Source: Gammaproteobacteria bacterium (GTDB taxonomy: Bacteria; Pseudomonadota; Gammaproteobacteria; HK1). From it: DNA of 64,000 nucleotides. The notes beneath the pieces are model-generated. The model did no database searches and was not told where the DNA came from. It saw nothing but the letters and a program-made list of their open reading frames with translations. Location of the stretch: the NCBI GenBank assembly GCA_021773645.1, contig JAJFJU010000012.1, positions 372,001 to 436,000 of the forward strand, given 5' to 3'. Positions 46,501-52,472 of the stretch are shown piece by piece; the first letter of the stretch is position 1, and the number at the start of each line of letters is the position of its first letter. The position numbers and the translations under genes are program-made.

Positions 46501-47670
46501 TTCCTCGACCTGGATCGCTTCAAGAACGTCAATGATAGTCTGGGTCATCCCATGGGTGATGAGCTATTGCGGCAGATTTCGGGCCGGATTAAAGGAACCC
46601 TTCGCCAAGAGGATACGGTGGCGCGTCTCGGTGGCGATGAATTTGTACTGTTACTGGAGAATATTCGGGGTCCACATAATGCGGCGTTGATGGCAGAGAA
46701 GCTTATGGGTGCCGTGGAGCAGCCGATTATGTTGGAAGCACAGCCGGTGCATATGAGTGTGAGCATGGGGATCAGTATTTATCCCGATGATAGTCATGAC
46801 GCGGCCGGCTTGGTACGGAATGCTGATGCAGCGATGTATCGTGCCAAGGAGGCCGGACGCAATACCTATCAGTTTTATACCCCAGAGCTCACCAGTAATG
46901 CCTTTGACCGGGTCGCCATGGAGAGTGACCTATGGCAGGCCATGACTCGGGATGAGCTATATCTCGTTTACCAGCCCCAGGTGGAATTGCTCAGCGGCCG
47001 TATTATTGGGGTCGAGGCGCTTATACGTTGGCGGCATCCCACGCTCGGAATCGTATCACCCATGTGGTTCATCCCCGTGGCCGAGGAGTGTGGGCTCATT
47101 AATAGCATGGGGGAATGGGTGTTGAATACCGCGTGTGCCCAAGGTCGTCAGTGGTTGGATAAGGGCCTGAATTTTGGACGCATTGCGGTCAATCTATCAG
47201 CCAAACAATTACAACATTCGGGGCTAATAAGTGAGGTCAAGGAGGCGTTGATACAATCGGGCTTAGCAGCGAGCCAGCTTGAATTGGAGGTTACAGAAAA
47301 TTGCATTATGGGGGATGTAGAACAGGCGATTAATGAGCTGACGGCGCTTAAGGAACTCGGGGTTTTCCTGGCTATCGATGATTTTGGTACGGGCTATTCG
47401 TCACTAAGCTACTTGAAACGCCTGCCGCTTAACAAACTCAAAATTGACCAGTCTTTCGTACGTGATATCCCTAACGAGATCGATGACATGGCCATTGCTA
47501 ACGCGGTGATTGCCCTCGGAAAGAGTCTGTCACTGGCGGTCATTGCCGAGGGGGTGGAGACCAAGGAGCAGGCGGACTTCCTTAAGCAGGCGGGTTGTGA
47601 GGAGGCGCAGGGTTATCTTTATAGTCGCCCAATCACTGCTGCAGAAGTCACCAAACTCCTGGCGGACTAA
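43507..47670 (+). CDS. PAS/GAF multi-sensor diguanylate cyclase-phosphodiesterase
   Basis: The 1387-residue protein has PAS domains at about 12-118 and 127-250, then GAF about 255-415, PAS about 418-540, GAF about 548-705, PAS about 715-830 and 836-960. The PAS-GAF pair at 127-415 is repeated at 418-705, an internal duplication. GGDEF lies at 1042-1046 with an intact inhibitory RxxD site (RQED) five residues upstream. EAL lies at 1170-1172, with EVTENCIM and IDDFGTGYSSLSYL present. Both catalytic domains look active. No membrane span is seen, so it is cytoplasmic. I use ATG 43507 (site AGGGA) rather than 43450. Signals are unknown. Confidence 0.92.
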   Translation: MTDEHSGHSELEAIFQILPDLYFRMDADGTILDYRGRQSSDFYIPLEKCIGRRMQAALPAEVGALFGEKLSEYQQSGELLNFQYSLLIDGQLRHFEARLGGLDDRKEVVVIVRDITEETARQRTLEESEQRFHATFEQAAVGLAHVASDGSWLRVNDKLCEIVGYSRNELQQMTFQDITHPDHLDDDSRALRQLLAREREQHVTEKRYIRKDGSNVWVNLTVSLRRNDDGSLRHFISVVEDIDARKRLEALQVGEHAILELISQGQASLKTVLEAITHFSESQYTGLRCTICLLDGDTLHNGAALSFPAAYNALIEGLHIGPSVGSCGTAAYRKQRVVVADVTTDPLWAEMASLGLQYGFRACWSQPVLDAMGEVLGTFSLYHEQVCKPGDDEIQLIEAMARLVAIAIERERTLGALQVSERRFRAIFEQAGVGVRVAETASGRFLSVNQCYCDIVGYTPEELIGSTYMAVTHPDDLRPGFEQLKQLEAGAISEFTMEKRYLHKAGHTLWVRLTVTNAGKLGQTTHSNIAVVEDITRHKRLQVVQAGERRILELISRGAVPLVEIFNAIILFAEEQCPGFQGAVFRREGQHLIFGAGSSLPESYAKLVDSWVEIGPAAGSCGTAVYRKERVIVTDIATDPLWSAYRALGEQFEFQTCWAEPVIDSRNEVLGAFSLYHSEQRAPDADEIELIETMARLAAIAIEREQTGQKLESAETEWLQAMDHFADVIYLLDSKHCLLRANSTFYRIIGASPAESLGHPIIDILGSLCGEKPCSVCQPQGEVFEGAQVIEAHDPCNPLKRPAEMSSKVIRARNGEPSGYLVSFHDLTRARQLEQRLRLSATVFESTAEGVIITNTDGEIVDVNRAFSEITGFSRVEVLGKNPSIWKSGRHDESFYRDMWLSLKESGHWRGEIWNRRKNGELFPEWTTISSVLDEQNRLTHYVAVFSDISALKQTQEKLEHLAHYDALTELPNRLLFNARLAHALKHAKRNDEQLAVLFLDLDRFKNVNDSLGHPMGDELLRQISGRIKGTLRQEDTVARLGGDEFVLLLENIRGPHNAALMAEKLMGAVEQPIMLEAQPVHMSVSMGISIYPDDSHDAAGLVRNADAAMYRAKEAGRNTYQFYTPELTSNAFDRVAMESDLWQAMTRDELYLVYQPQVELLSGRIIGVEALIRWRHPTLGIVSPMWFIPVAEECGLINSMGEWVLNTACAQGRQWLDKGLNFGRIAVNLSAKQLQHSGLISEVKEALIQSGLAASQLELEVTENCIMGDVEQAINELTALKELGVFLAIDDFGTGYSSLSYLKRLPLNKLKIDQSFVRDIPNEIDDMAIANAVIALGKSLSLAVIAEGVETKEQADFLKQAGCEEAQGYLYSRPITAAEVTKLLAD

Positions 47671-47759
47671 CAAACCCCCTCTGTTCATCCCGCTTGCCTC
47701 AACTATGCTTGTAATCAGAGCATGTTGAGATGGCGTGATAGACGCCAAAGGAGGCTGCA

Positions 47760-47948
47760 ATGAGCGCACTGACTAGTGTCGTTTTACTTGCCTTGGTGGC
47801 CACGGTCGTGGCCTTGGGTAGCGGTATCGTTTCCATGGCCCGCGGTGGTGAATATGACCACCAGCACAGCGAGCAATTTATGATCTCCCGGGTGGTTTTT
47901 CAGGGGATAGCGCTGGGGGCGTTACTGCTGGCTCTGTATTTCATCTAA
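47760..47948 (+). CDS. HIG1-like twin-transmembrane small protein
   Basis: The 62-residue protein has two hydrophobic helices (residues 5-27 and 44-61) joined by a charged loop RGGEYDHQHSEQFMISRVV. This matches the HIG1/twin-transmembrane family found near respiratory oxidases in proteobacteria. A strong ribosome site AAAGGAGG lies 5 nt before the ATG. It is convergent with the NapC/NirT-like cytochrome gene and stands alone otherwise. A role in respiratory complex assembly or stability is suggested by the family only. Confidence 0.72.
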   Translation: MSALTSVVLLALVATVVALGSGIVSMARGGEYDHQHSEQFMISRVVFQGIALGALLLALYFI

Positions 47949-47976
47949 AACCTGGCAGCAGGTAACTGGGGACGGC

Positions 47977-48567
47977 TCAGTCGTCGTCCTCGTCATCGCT
48001 CTCGTAGCCCTCGGGTAGCGAGTGGGCGATGCCCTTGTGGCAATCAATACAGGTCTTTCCCTCACGCATGGCCACCGGGTGTTTCTTGCGCGGGCGACGC
48101 TGTTGGCGCTCAAAATCCATGGCCTCGAAAGAGTGACAATTGCGGCATTCGTGGGAGTCGTTGGCCTTCATGGTTCGCCACACATTCTCCGCTAGCTGCA
48201 GCCGTTTGGCCTCGAATTTCTCCTTGGTATTAATGGTGCCTAAGGCCCAGTGGAATAGCTCGTTGCTGGCCTTGACCTTGCGCACCAGTTTGGGGGTCCA
48301 CTCTTTGGGTACGTGGCAGTCTGAGCACACCACGCGTACTCCGGTGCGGTTCTTGTAGTGGATAGTTTGCTGGTATTCACGAAACACCCAGCGCTCCATC
48401 TCGTGGCATGAGGTGCAAAATTCTAGCGAGTTGGTGTACTCCATGTAGGTGTTGAAGCCACCCCAGAAGATGATCCCGGCAGCGCCGCCAACGAGGAAGA
48501 TGGCACCCCAGGCATAACGCCGGGTCGGGCGCCAGAACCAATGCCATACGCGTTTAAGAAATTGCAT
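47977..48567 (-). CDS. Tetraheme NapC/NirT-type membrane cytochrome c
   Basis: The 196-residue protein has an N-terminal membrane anchor (about 20-38). Four CxxCH haem sites follow: CTSCH 51-55, CSDCH 81-85, CRNCH 141-145, CIDCH 173-177. The tail is strongly acidic (ESDDEDDD). NapC/NirT proteins move electrons from quinol to periplasmic reductases. The ATG at 48567 follows a good AGGGAAG site; the longer frame from 48771 reads through the MITE and is spurious. The diheme cytochrome gene upstream is on the same strand, with a terminator hairpin and a MITE copy between. The electron acceptor is not encoded nearby. Confidence 0.92.
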   Translation of the reverse strand: MQFLKRVWHWFWRPTRRYAWGAIFLVGGAAGIIFWGGFNTYMEYTNSLEFCTSCHEMERWVFREYQQTIHYKNRTGVRVVCSDCHVPKEWTPKLVRKVKASNELFHWALGTINTKEKFEAKRLQLAENVWRTMKANDSHECRNCHSFEAMDFERQQRRPRKKHPVAMREGKTCIDCHKGIAHSLPEGYESDDEDDD

Positions 48568-48589
48568 GCTTTCTTCCCTGGTGGGCTGC

Positions 48590-48622
48590 CCAACAAAAGA
48601 AGGCCCCGAGCACGGGCCTTCT
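48590..48622 (-). terminator. Terminator between the diheme and tetraheme cytochrome genes
   Basis: AGAAGGCCC (48598-48606) and GGGCCTTCT (48614-48622) form a 9-bp stem with a 7-nt loop; on the minus strand TTTTGTTG follows. It lies before the NapC-like start and would reduce readthrough from the diheme cytochrome gene. Confidence 0.8.
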
Positions 48623-48629
48623 GGTTTAT

Positions 48630-48789
48630 GGAAGCTCTGATTTATTCTGGGTGAAGTAGATTGTGATTCAAAATGTTCAGCTTTGAGACGCTGTCCGTAC
48701 GTAATAGTCGCTCTATTGCGAAGAACAGCAACGATAAAGATGGATATTTTGGGCGCAAAAGACGAATCCACGAATAGATCAGGGCTTCC
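48630..48789 (+). mobile_element. MITE-like element, copy 3 (160 bp)
   Basis: The ends are GGAAGCTCTGATTTATTC and GAATAGATCAGGGCTTCC, and the interior aligns with copies 1 and 2 in the same orientation as copy 2. The left flank is TTAT and the right flank TCAG, so no target duplication survives. It lies between the stop of the diheme cytochrome gene (48804) and the terminator hairpin that should follow it. Confidence 0.82.
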
Positions 48790-48803
48790 TCAGGTGTACC
48801 AGA

Positions 48804-49538
48804 CTATTTCTTCTTCGGCAGCGTTGCCAGGTGGGACATGATGTCCACGGTAATTTGCCGATCCAGTGCCCGCAGAGCTGGCATTTGCTCATCGGGTTGG
48901 CCATTGAGGATCTTGTGCATCACCTCCCAGGGATTGCCCATCTGTTTAGCTAGGGTTTTCTTCATATCCTTGGGTTGGTCTCCCTTCTTTCCGTGGCACT
49001 GGGCGCAAAGGGTATTGAAATATACCTCGCCCTTCGCCGCATTGCCCTTGGGCTTTTTACTGGCCCGGTCGATGTATTGATCCAGGTTTTCCTGGCCGCG
49101 GCTGACGAAGTTGGCAAGGTCTGTAAAGTCAGCGGCATCCATTTTTCCAGCATAAGCATGGGTCTTGTTTTGCAGTACGTTGATAATGGTGTTGGTATCT
49201 GCACCGGCCATGCCATTGATACCCTTAATCCCGGTGTTATGTTTGCCTGAGGCATAGGCGCCATCAACACCCTGATAATCCCAGCCATGGCATTCCTTGC
49301 AACGCCAGTTGGACTTAGCCTTCTTGGCATATTTTTTATCCGCCGGATAGGCAGGATGGGAGGCCTTAGGGGCATCCGCATCGATGACCGCATACCACTT
49401 GTCATAGAGTTGGCCACCGCGGGCGAGAGAGGATTCCAGCTCCGCTGCCGACACCGAGGTGAGCACGAAGCTGAGCGCCGTTCCCAGCAGCATGCCCGTG
49501 CGCATGATGGTGAAACGATGGTTGTTTCGAGTGTTCAT
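48804..49538 (-). CDS. Periplasmic diheme cytochrome c
   Basis: The 244-residue protein has a signal peptide (MLLGTALSFVLTSVSAAE) and two haem-binding sites, CKECH at 80-84 and CAQCH at 178-182, in two class I cytochrome-like domains. Met ligands are likely in the MPALRAL and PWEVMHKIL regions. It starts at ATG 49538 with a GGGAG site. The FNR-type box and well-placed -10 upstream predict induction under low oxygen. With the tetraheme protein downstream it probably forms a short electron-transfer chain; the terminal reductase is elsewhere. Confidence 0.88.
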   Translation of the reverse strand: MNTRNNHRFTIMRTGMLLGTALSFVLTSVSAAELESSLARGGQLYDKWYAVIDADAPKASHPAYPADKKYAKKAKSNWRCKECHGWDYQGVDGAYASGKHNTGIKGINGMAGADTNTIINVLQNKTHAYAGKMDAADFTDLANFVSRGQENLDQYIDRASKKPKGNAAKGEVYFNTLCAQCHGKKGDQPKDMKKTLAKQMGNPWEVMHKILNGQPDEQMPALRALDRQITVDIMSHLATLPKKK

Positions 49539-49579
49539 GATCTGCTCCCTTGCCTAGTTTTTTTCGATTGCCTGAATGT

Positions 49580-49621
49580 TTTATAGCCCTTAGCGAGCGA
49601 GAGCGCTTTGATCTCGATCAA
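49580..49621 (-). promoter_or_regulatory. Class II FNR-dependent promoter of the cytochrome genes
   Basis: TTGATCTCGATCAA at 49608-49621 is a perfect FNR/ANR palindrome (TTGAT-N4-ATCAA). On the minus strand a -10 TATAAA (49585-49580) follows, predicting a transcript start near 49573. The box centre (49614.5) is then 41.5 bp upstream of that start, the classic activating position. Confidence 0.8.
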
Positions 49622-49769
49622 GAAGTATGCGATTCGTCTGTTAAAAGCCATCTTTATGACAGATTTCACCGGCAGATAAAGTTCATTTCTCGAGTACAAA
49701 AACACCTACACCACAGTACCACTTTAGCGACTATGCTTGGGGTAGAAATAGCATGACTGGAGGTGTGAG

Positions 49770-50597
49770 ATGGCCATTCGAGACATACTGGTACATGTGG
49801 ACAACTGCCGCGCTTGTCGTGCCCGCGTGGATGTCGCATTGGACCTTGCGATTGCCCACGAGGCGCGCCTTACCGGGCTTTATGTGATTCCCAGCATAGA
49901 GATCCCTATCTATATCGAAGGTGGAGTGCCGCCCGGCTTGATAGAGGAGCAGCGGAATGCACTGGATGCTCAGCGTACTGAGGCGGATGGGCTGTTCCAT
50001 GATTTGGTGCAACGCGGCAAGTTGAAGACAAATTATGTTGCCCTGGAAGGGGGGGTGGCCTCCTGCCTTAATCGTTCTGCTCGCCATGCGGACCTGGTAG
50101 TGGTCGGGCAGGCAGACGATGAAGATCCACGCTGTGTCAGTGGAGGGCTTGCTGACACCGTGGTGTTGGAGTCTGGTCGCCCGGTGCTGGTGGTGCCGGC
50201 GGGGGGATTCTCGGGGCCGGTGGGGGAGCGTGTGCTGATCGCCTGGAACGGTAGCCGCGAGGCAGTGCGTGCAGTGGCCGATGCGATGCCGTTTTTGGAA
50301 CGGGCTGAGCGCGTTGAAGTGGTCGTGGTGATACCGAATAGTGGCGATGAAAATGATAGTTCTCAGGGGCAGCTCGTTAACCATCTGCGTCACCATGATA
50401 TTGCGGCGGAGACGACGGTACTGGTAGGGCGAGATTCTCTGGCGGGCGAGTTGTTACTCGGGCATGCGGTAGAGATGGGTGCTGACCTGCTGGTGCTGGG
50501 GGGCTACGGTCATTCGCGTCTGCGTGAATTGGTGCTGGGTGGGACGACTAAGCATTTATTGCAGAATATGACCGCGCCTTTGCTCATGTCCCACTGA
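49770..50597 (+). CDS. Tandem universal stress protein (UspA family)
   Basis: The 275-residue protein is made of two Usp domains. The first starts AIRDILVHVDNCRACRARVD and the second near residue 150 with ERVLIAWNGSREAVRAVADA. The C-terminal domain keeps the ATP-binding pattern G-2X-G-9X-G-S/T in GGYGHSRLRELVLGGTTKHL, whereas the first domain's equivalent is degenerate. Ribosome site GGAGGTG. It is divergent from the FNR-controlled cytochrome gene, but the FNR box is badly placed to activate it. Usp proteins aid survival under stress, including low oxygen. Confidence 0.9.
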   Translation: MAIRDILVHVDNCRACRARVDVALDLAIAHEARLTGLYVIPSIEIPIYIEGGVPPGLIEEQRNALDAQRTEADGLFHDLVQRGKLKTNYVALEGGVASCLNRSARHADLVVVGQADDEDPRCVSGGLADTVVLESGRPVLVVPAGGFSGPVGERVLIAWNGSREAVRAVADAMPFLERAERVEVVVVIPNSGDENDSSQGQLVNHLRHHDIAAETTVLVGRDSLAGELLLGHAVEMGADLLVLGGYGHSRLRELVLGGTTKHLLQNMTAPLLMSH

Positions 50598-50608
50598 GAG
50601 ACCCTCAT

Positions 50609-50640
50609 TCATTACCCATGAAGACGGGTAATCCAGGGAG
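50609..50640 (-). repeat. Palindromic intergenic repeat, family P1 copy 2 (inverted)
   Basis: The reverse complement reads CCCTGGATTACCCG, TCTTCA, TGGGTAATGA, nearly identical to the copy at 16745-16776. It follows the Usp stop by about 12 bp. Confidence 0.7.
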
Positions 50641-50728
50641 CAAAGGCGATGCAAACAGCTCTATGGGGGCTAACGCGGCTCACGGCCTTATCAAGTCGAG
50701 GGGCGTGCCTAATTGTCTTGTCTCCGTT

Positions 50729-50771
50729 CCCTGGATACCGGCTCTTCGCTTCGCTGCGGCCGGCATGACGG
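50729..50771 (+). repeat. Palindromic intergenic repeat, family P1 diverged copy 3
   Basis: CCCTGGATACCGGC and GCCGGCATGACGGG flank CTCTTCGCTTCGCTGCG, the same layout as copies 1 and 2 with a different stem. Copies 2 and 3 face each other across about 88 bp in which I see no gene. Confidence 0.6.
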
Positions 50772-50790
50772 GGGGGAGAGGGGTGTTGAG

Positions 50791-52401
50791 ATGATATTGT
50801 CGCCGTCAACAGCCATGGAATCGTTAGATAGCTCGGTCTCGAAGAATTCAGGCGCACGTCTGCGGGGGCTATTGAATGCCTTGCGAAAGCGCAGTGCCTT
50901 TTCTCATTCCATAGACGACTGGCGCATTGTTGAGACCCATATCTCAATCATCCTGCTGGCAGGGTCTTTTGCCTACAAGTTTAAAAAGCCACTGGATCTG
51001 GGTTTCCTGGATTTCCATAGTCTGGAAAAGCGCCGCCATTTTTGTGAGGAGGAGTTGCGTCTAAATCGGCGTACTGCGCCTGAACTCTATCTCGGAGTAA
51101 TTTCCATCACTGGTAGTGAGGCTGAGCCGGAAATTGAGGGTGCTGGAGCCACCATCGAGTATGCGGTGAAGATGCGGCGTTTCCCCGTGGATGCCGAGCT
51201 TAGTGGGCTGTTGAAACGCGGAACCCTAACATTGAAACAGGTGGAAGGTTTGGCGGTATCGGTCGCCATCTTTCACCATAACGCGGCGGTGGCGAGTGCG
51301 GAGTCGCCTTGGGGCTCTCCCACATGCCTGCATGAGAATTTGATGAATAATTTCTCTGTGCTGGCAGCAGACTCGGATGAGAGATACGTGGATCAACTGA
51401 AGGCCTTATGTTCCTGGGTGGAGGCGGTGCTAGAGGTTGACTCGTGCTACCGGGAGCGTAAATCCTCGGGATGGGTGCGTGAATGTCACGGCGACCTGCA
51501 TGTGGGCAACCTAGTGCTGCTGGAGGATCGGGTGGTGCCTTTCGATTGTCTGGAATTCAGCCCCGCGCTGCGTTGGGGGGATGTGATGGGGGAGGTGGCC
51601 TTCCTGGTAATGGACCTGGATTATCGGGGGCATCCAGCACTTTCCACACATTTTCTCAATGACTATCTGGCATGTAGTGGCGATTATGCCGGGCTTAAAG
51701 TGCTGCCCCTCTATTTAGTCTACCGGGCCATGGTACGCGCCAAGGTGGCGGTTATTCGAGGGCGTCAGTTGGAAGGTGGTCAGAGGTGGGGTGAGGCCCA
51801 GCAGAAGGTGGAGGCACATCTGGCCCTGGCGCTCCGATACACCCAACGGTCCCTGCCAACACTAGTGATCACCTACGGGGTTTCTGGCTCGGGCAAGTCC
51901 ACCCTGAGTGGGCGCTTGTTGGGCTTTGGGCGGCTGATTCGTATTCGTGCGGATGTGGAGCGCAAACGCCTGCATGGGCTCTCAGCTGAAACGAAAAGCG
52001 ATAGCCAGCAAGATGAGGGTATCTACAGTGCTGCCGCGACTGGTCAGACCTATGCCCGCCTGGAAGCATTGGCATCTAGCATATTGCAGGCTGGTTTCAG
52101 TGTGCTGGTGGATGCTACTTTTTTGCGTCGCAGCCAGCGTTTGGCTTTTAAAAAACTCGCAGTGAAGTTTGGCGTGCCCTATCACATCCTGCTATGTGAG
52201 GCTGATGAAGCCATCTTGCGCCAACGGGTGGCTGAGCGCTTACGCAGGGGGGGGGATGTCTCTGAGGCAGATGTTGGCGTGTTGGAGAAACAGCTTATCC
52301 AGTGTGAAGTTCCGGGAATGGACGAACAAGGCGAGTGTGTGTCTGCTCGCGAGGCGGATGGTGATATGAGTCATCTTGCCGGGCAGTTAGGGCTGCTTTA
52401 A
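50791..52401 (+). CDS. Fused aminoglycoside-phosphotransferase-like kinase and AAA/P-loop kinase
   Basis: The 536-residue protein has an N-terminal APH-type kinase domain with the catalytic HGDLHVGN loop and FDCLEFSPALRWGDVMGEV. From about residue 355 a C-terminal zeta/chloramphenicol-kinase-like P-loop domain follows, with GVSGSGKSTLSGRL. This bifunctional family is common in proteobacteria but its substrate is not known. The ATG at 50791 with GAGAGGGG is chosen over 50713, which starts inside a repeat. A run of nine G lies at 52247-52255 in the reading frame and is a possible slippage site. Confidence 0.82.
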   Translation: MILSPSTAMESLDSSVSKNSGARLRGLLNALRKRSAFSHSIDDWRIVETHISIILLAGSFAYKFKKPLDLGFLDFHSLEKRRHFCEEELRLNRRTAPELYLGVISITGSEAEPEIEGAGATIEYAVKMRRFPVDAELSGLLKRGTLTLKQVEGLAVSVAIFHHNAAVASAESPWGSPTCLHENLMNNFSVLAADSDERYVDQLKALCSWVEAVLEVDSCYRERKSSGWVRECHGDLHVGNLVLLEDRVVPFDCLEFSPALRWGDVMGEVAFLVMDLDYRGHPALSTHFLNDYLACSGDYAGLKVLPLYLVYRAMVRAKVAVIRGRQLEGGQRWGEAQQKVEAHLALALRYTQRSLPTLVITYGVSGSGKSTLSGRLLGFGRLIRIRADVERKRLHGLSAETKSDSQQDEGIYSAAATGQTYARLEALASSILQAGFSVLVDATFLRRSQRLAFKKLAVKFGVPYHILLCEADEAILRQRVAERLRRGGDVSEADVGVLEKQLIQCEVPGMDEQGECVSAREADGDMSHLAGQLGLL

Positions 52402-52426
52402 CTGGTAATTTTTGTCAGGGTTGGTT

Positions 52427-52447
52427 GGCGGGCACGGCCTGCCCTAC
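52427..52447. repeat. Single palindromic repeat, family P3 variant
   Basis: GGCGGGCACGGCC followed by TGCCCTAC resembles one arm of the GTAGGGCGGAC family at 36706 and 58533. It lies between two convergent genes. Confidence 0.55.
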
Positions 52448-52472
52448 GTGATTGTTTGCGGTTACGTACTGC

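Noticed and set aside
47977-48771. 264-residue version of the NapC/NirT cytochrome starting at 48771
   Set aside because: The first 68 residues read through the MITE and terminator hairpin; the ATG at 48567 has a good ribosome site and gives the normal family N-terminus.
49608-49769. FNR control of the universal stress protein gene
   Set aside because: The FNR box lies over 150 bp from the usp start with no -10 at the right spacing on the plus strand; the minus-strand cytochrome promoter fits exactly.
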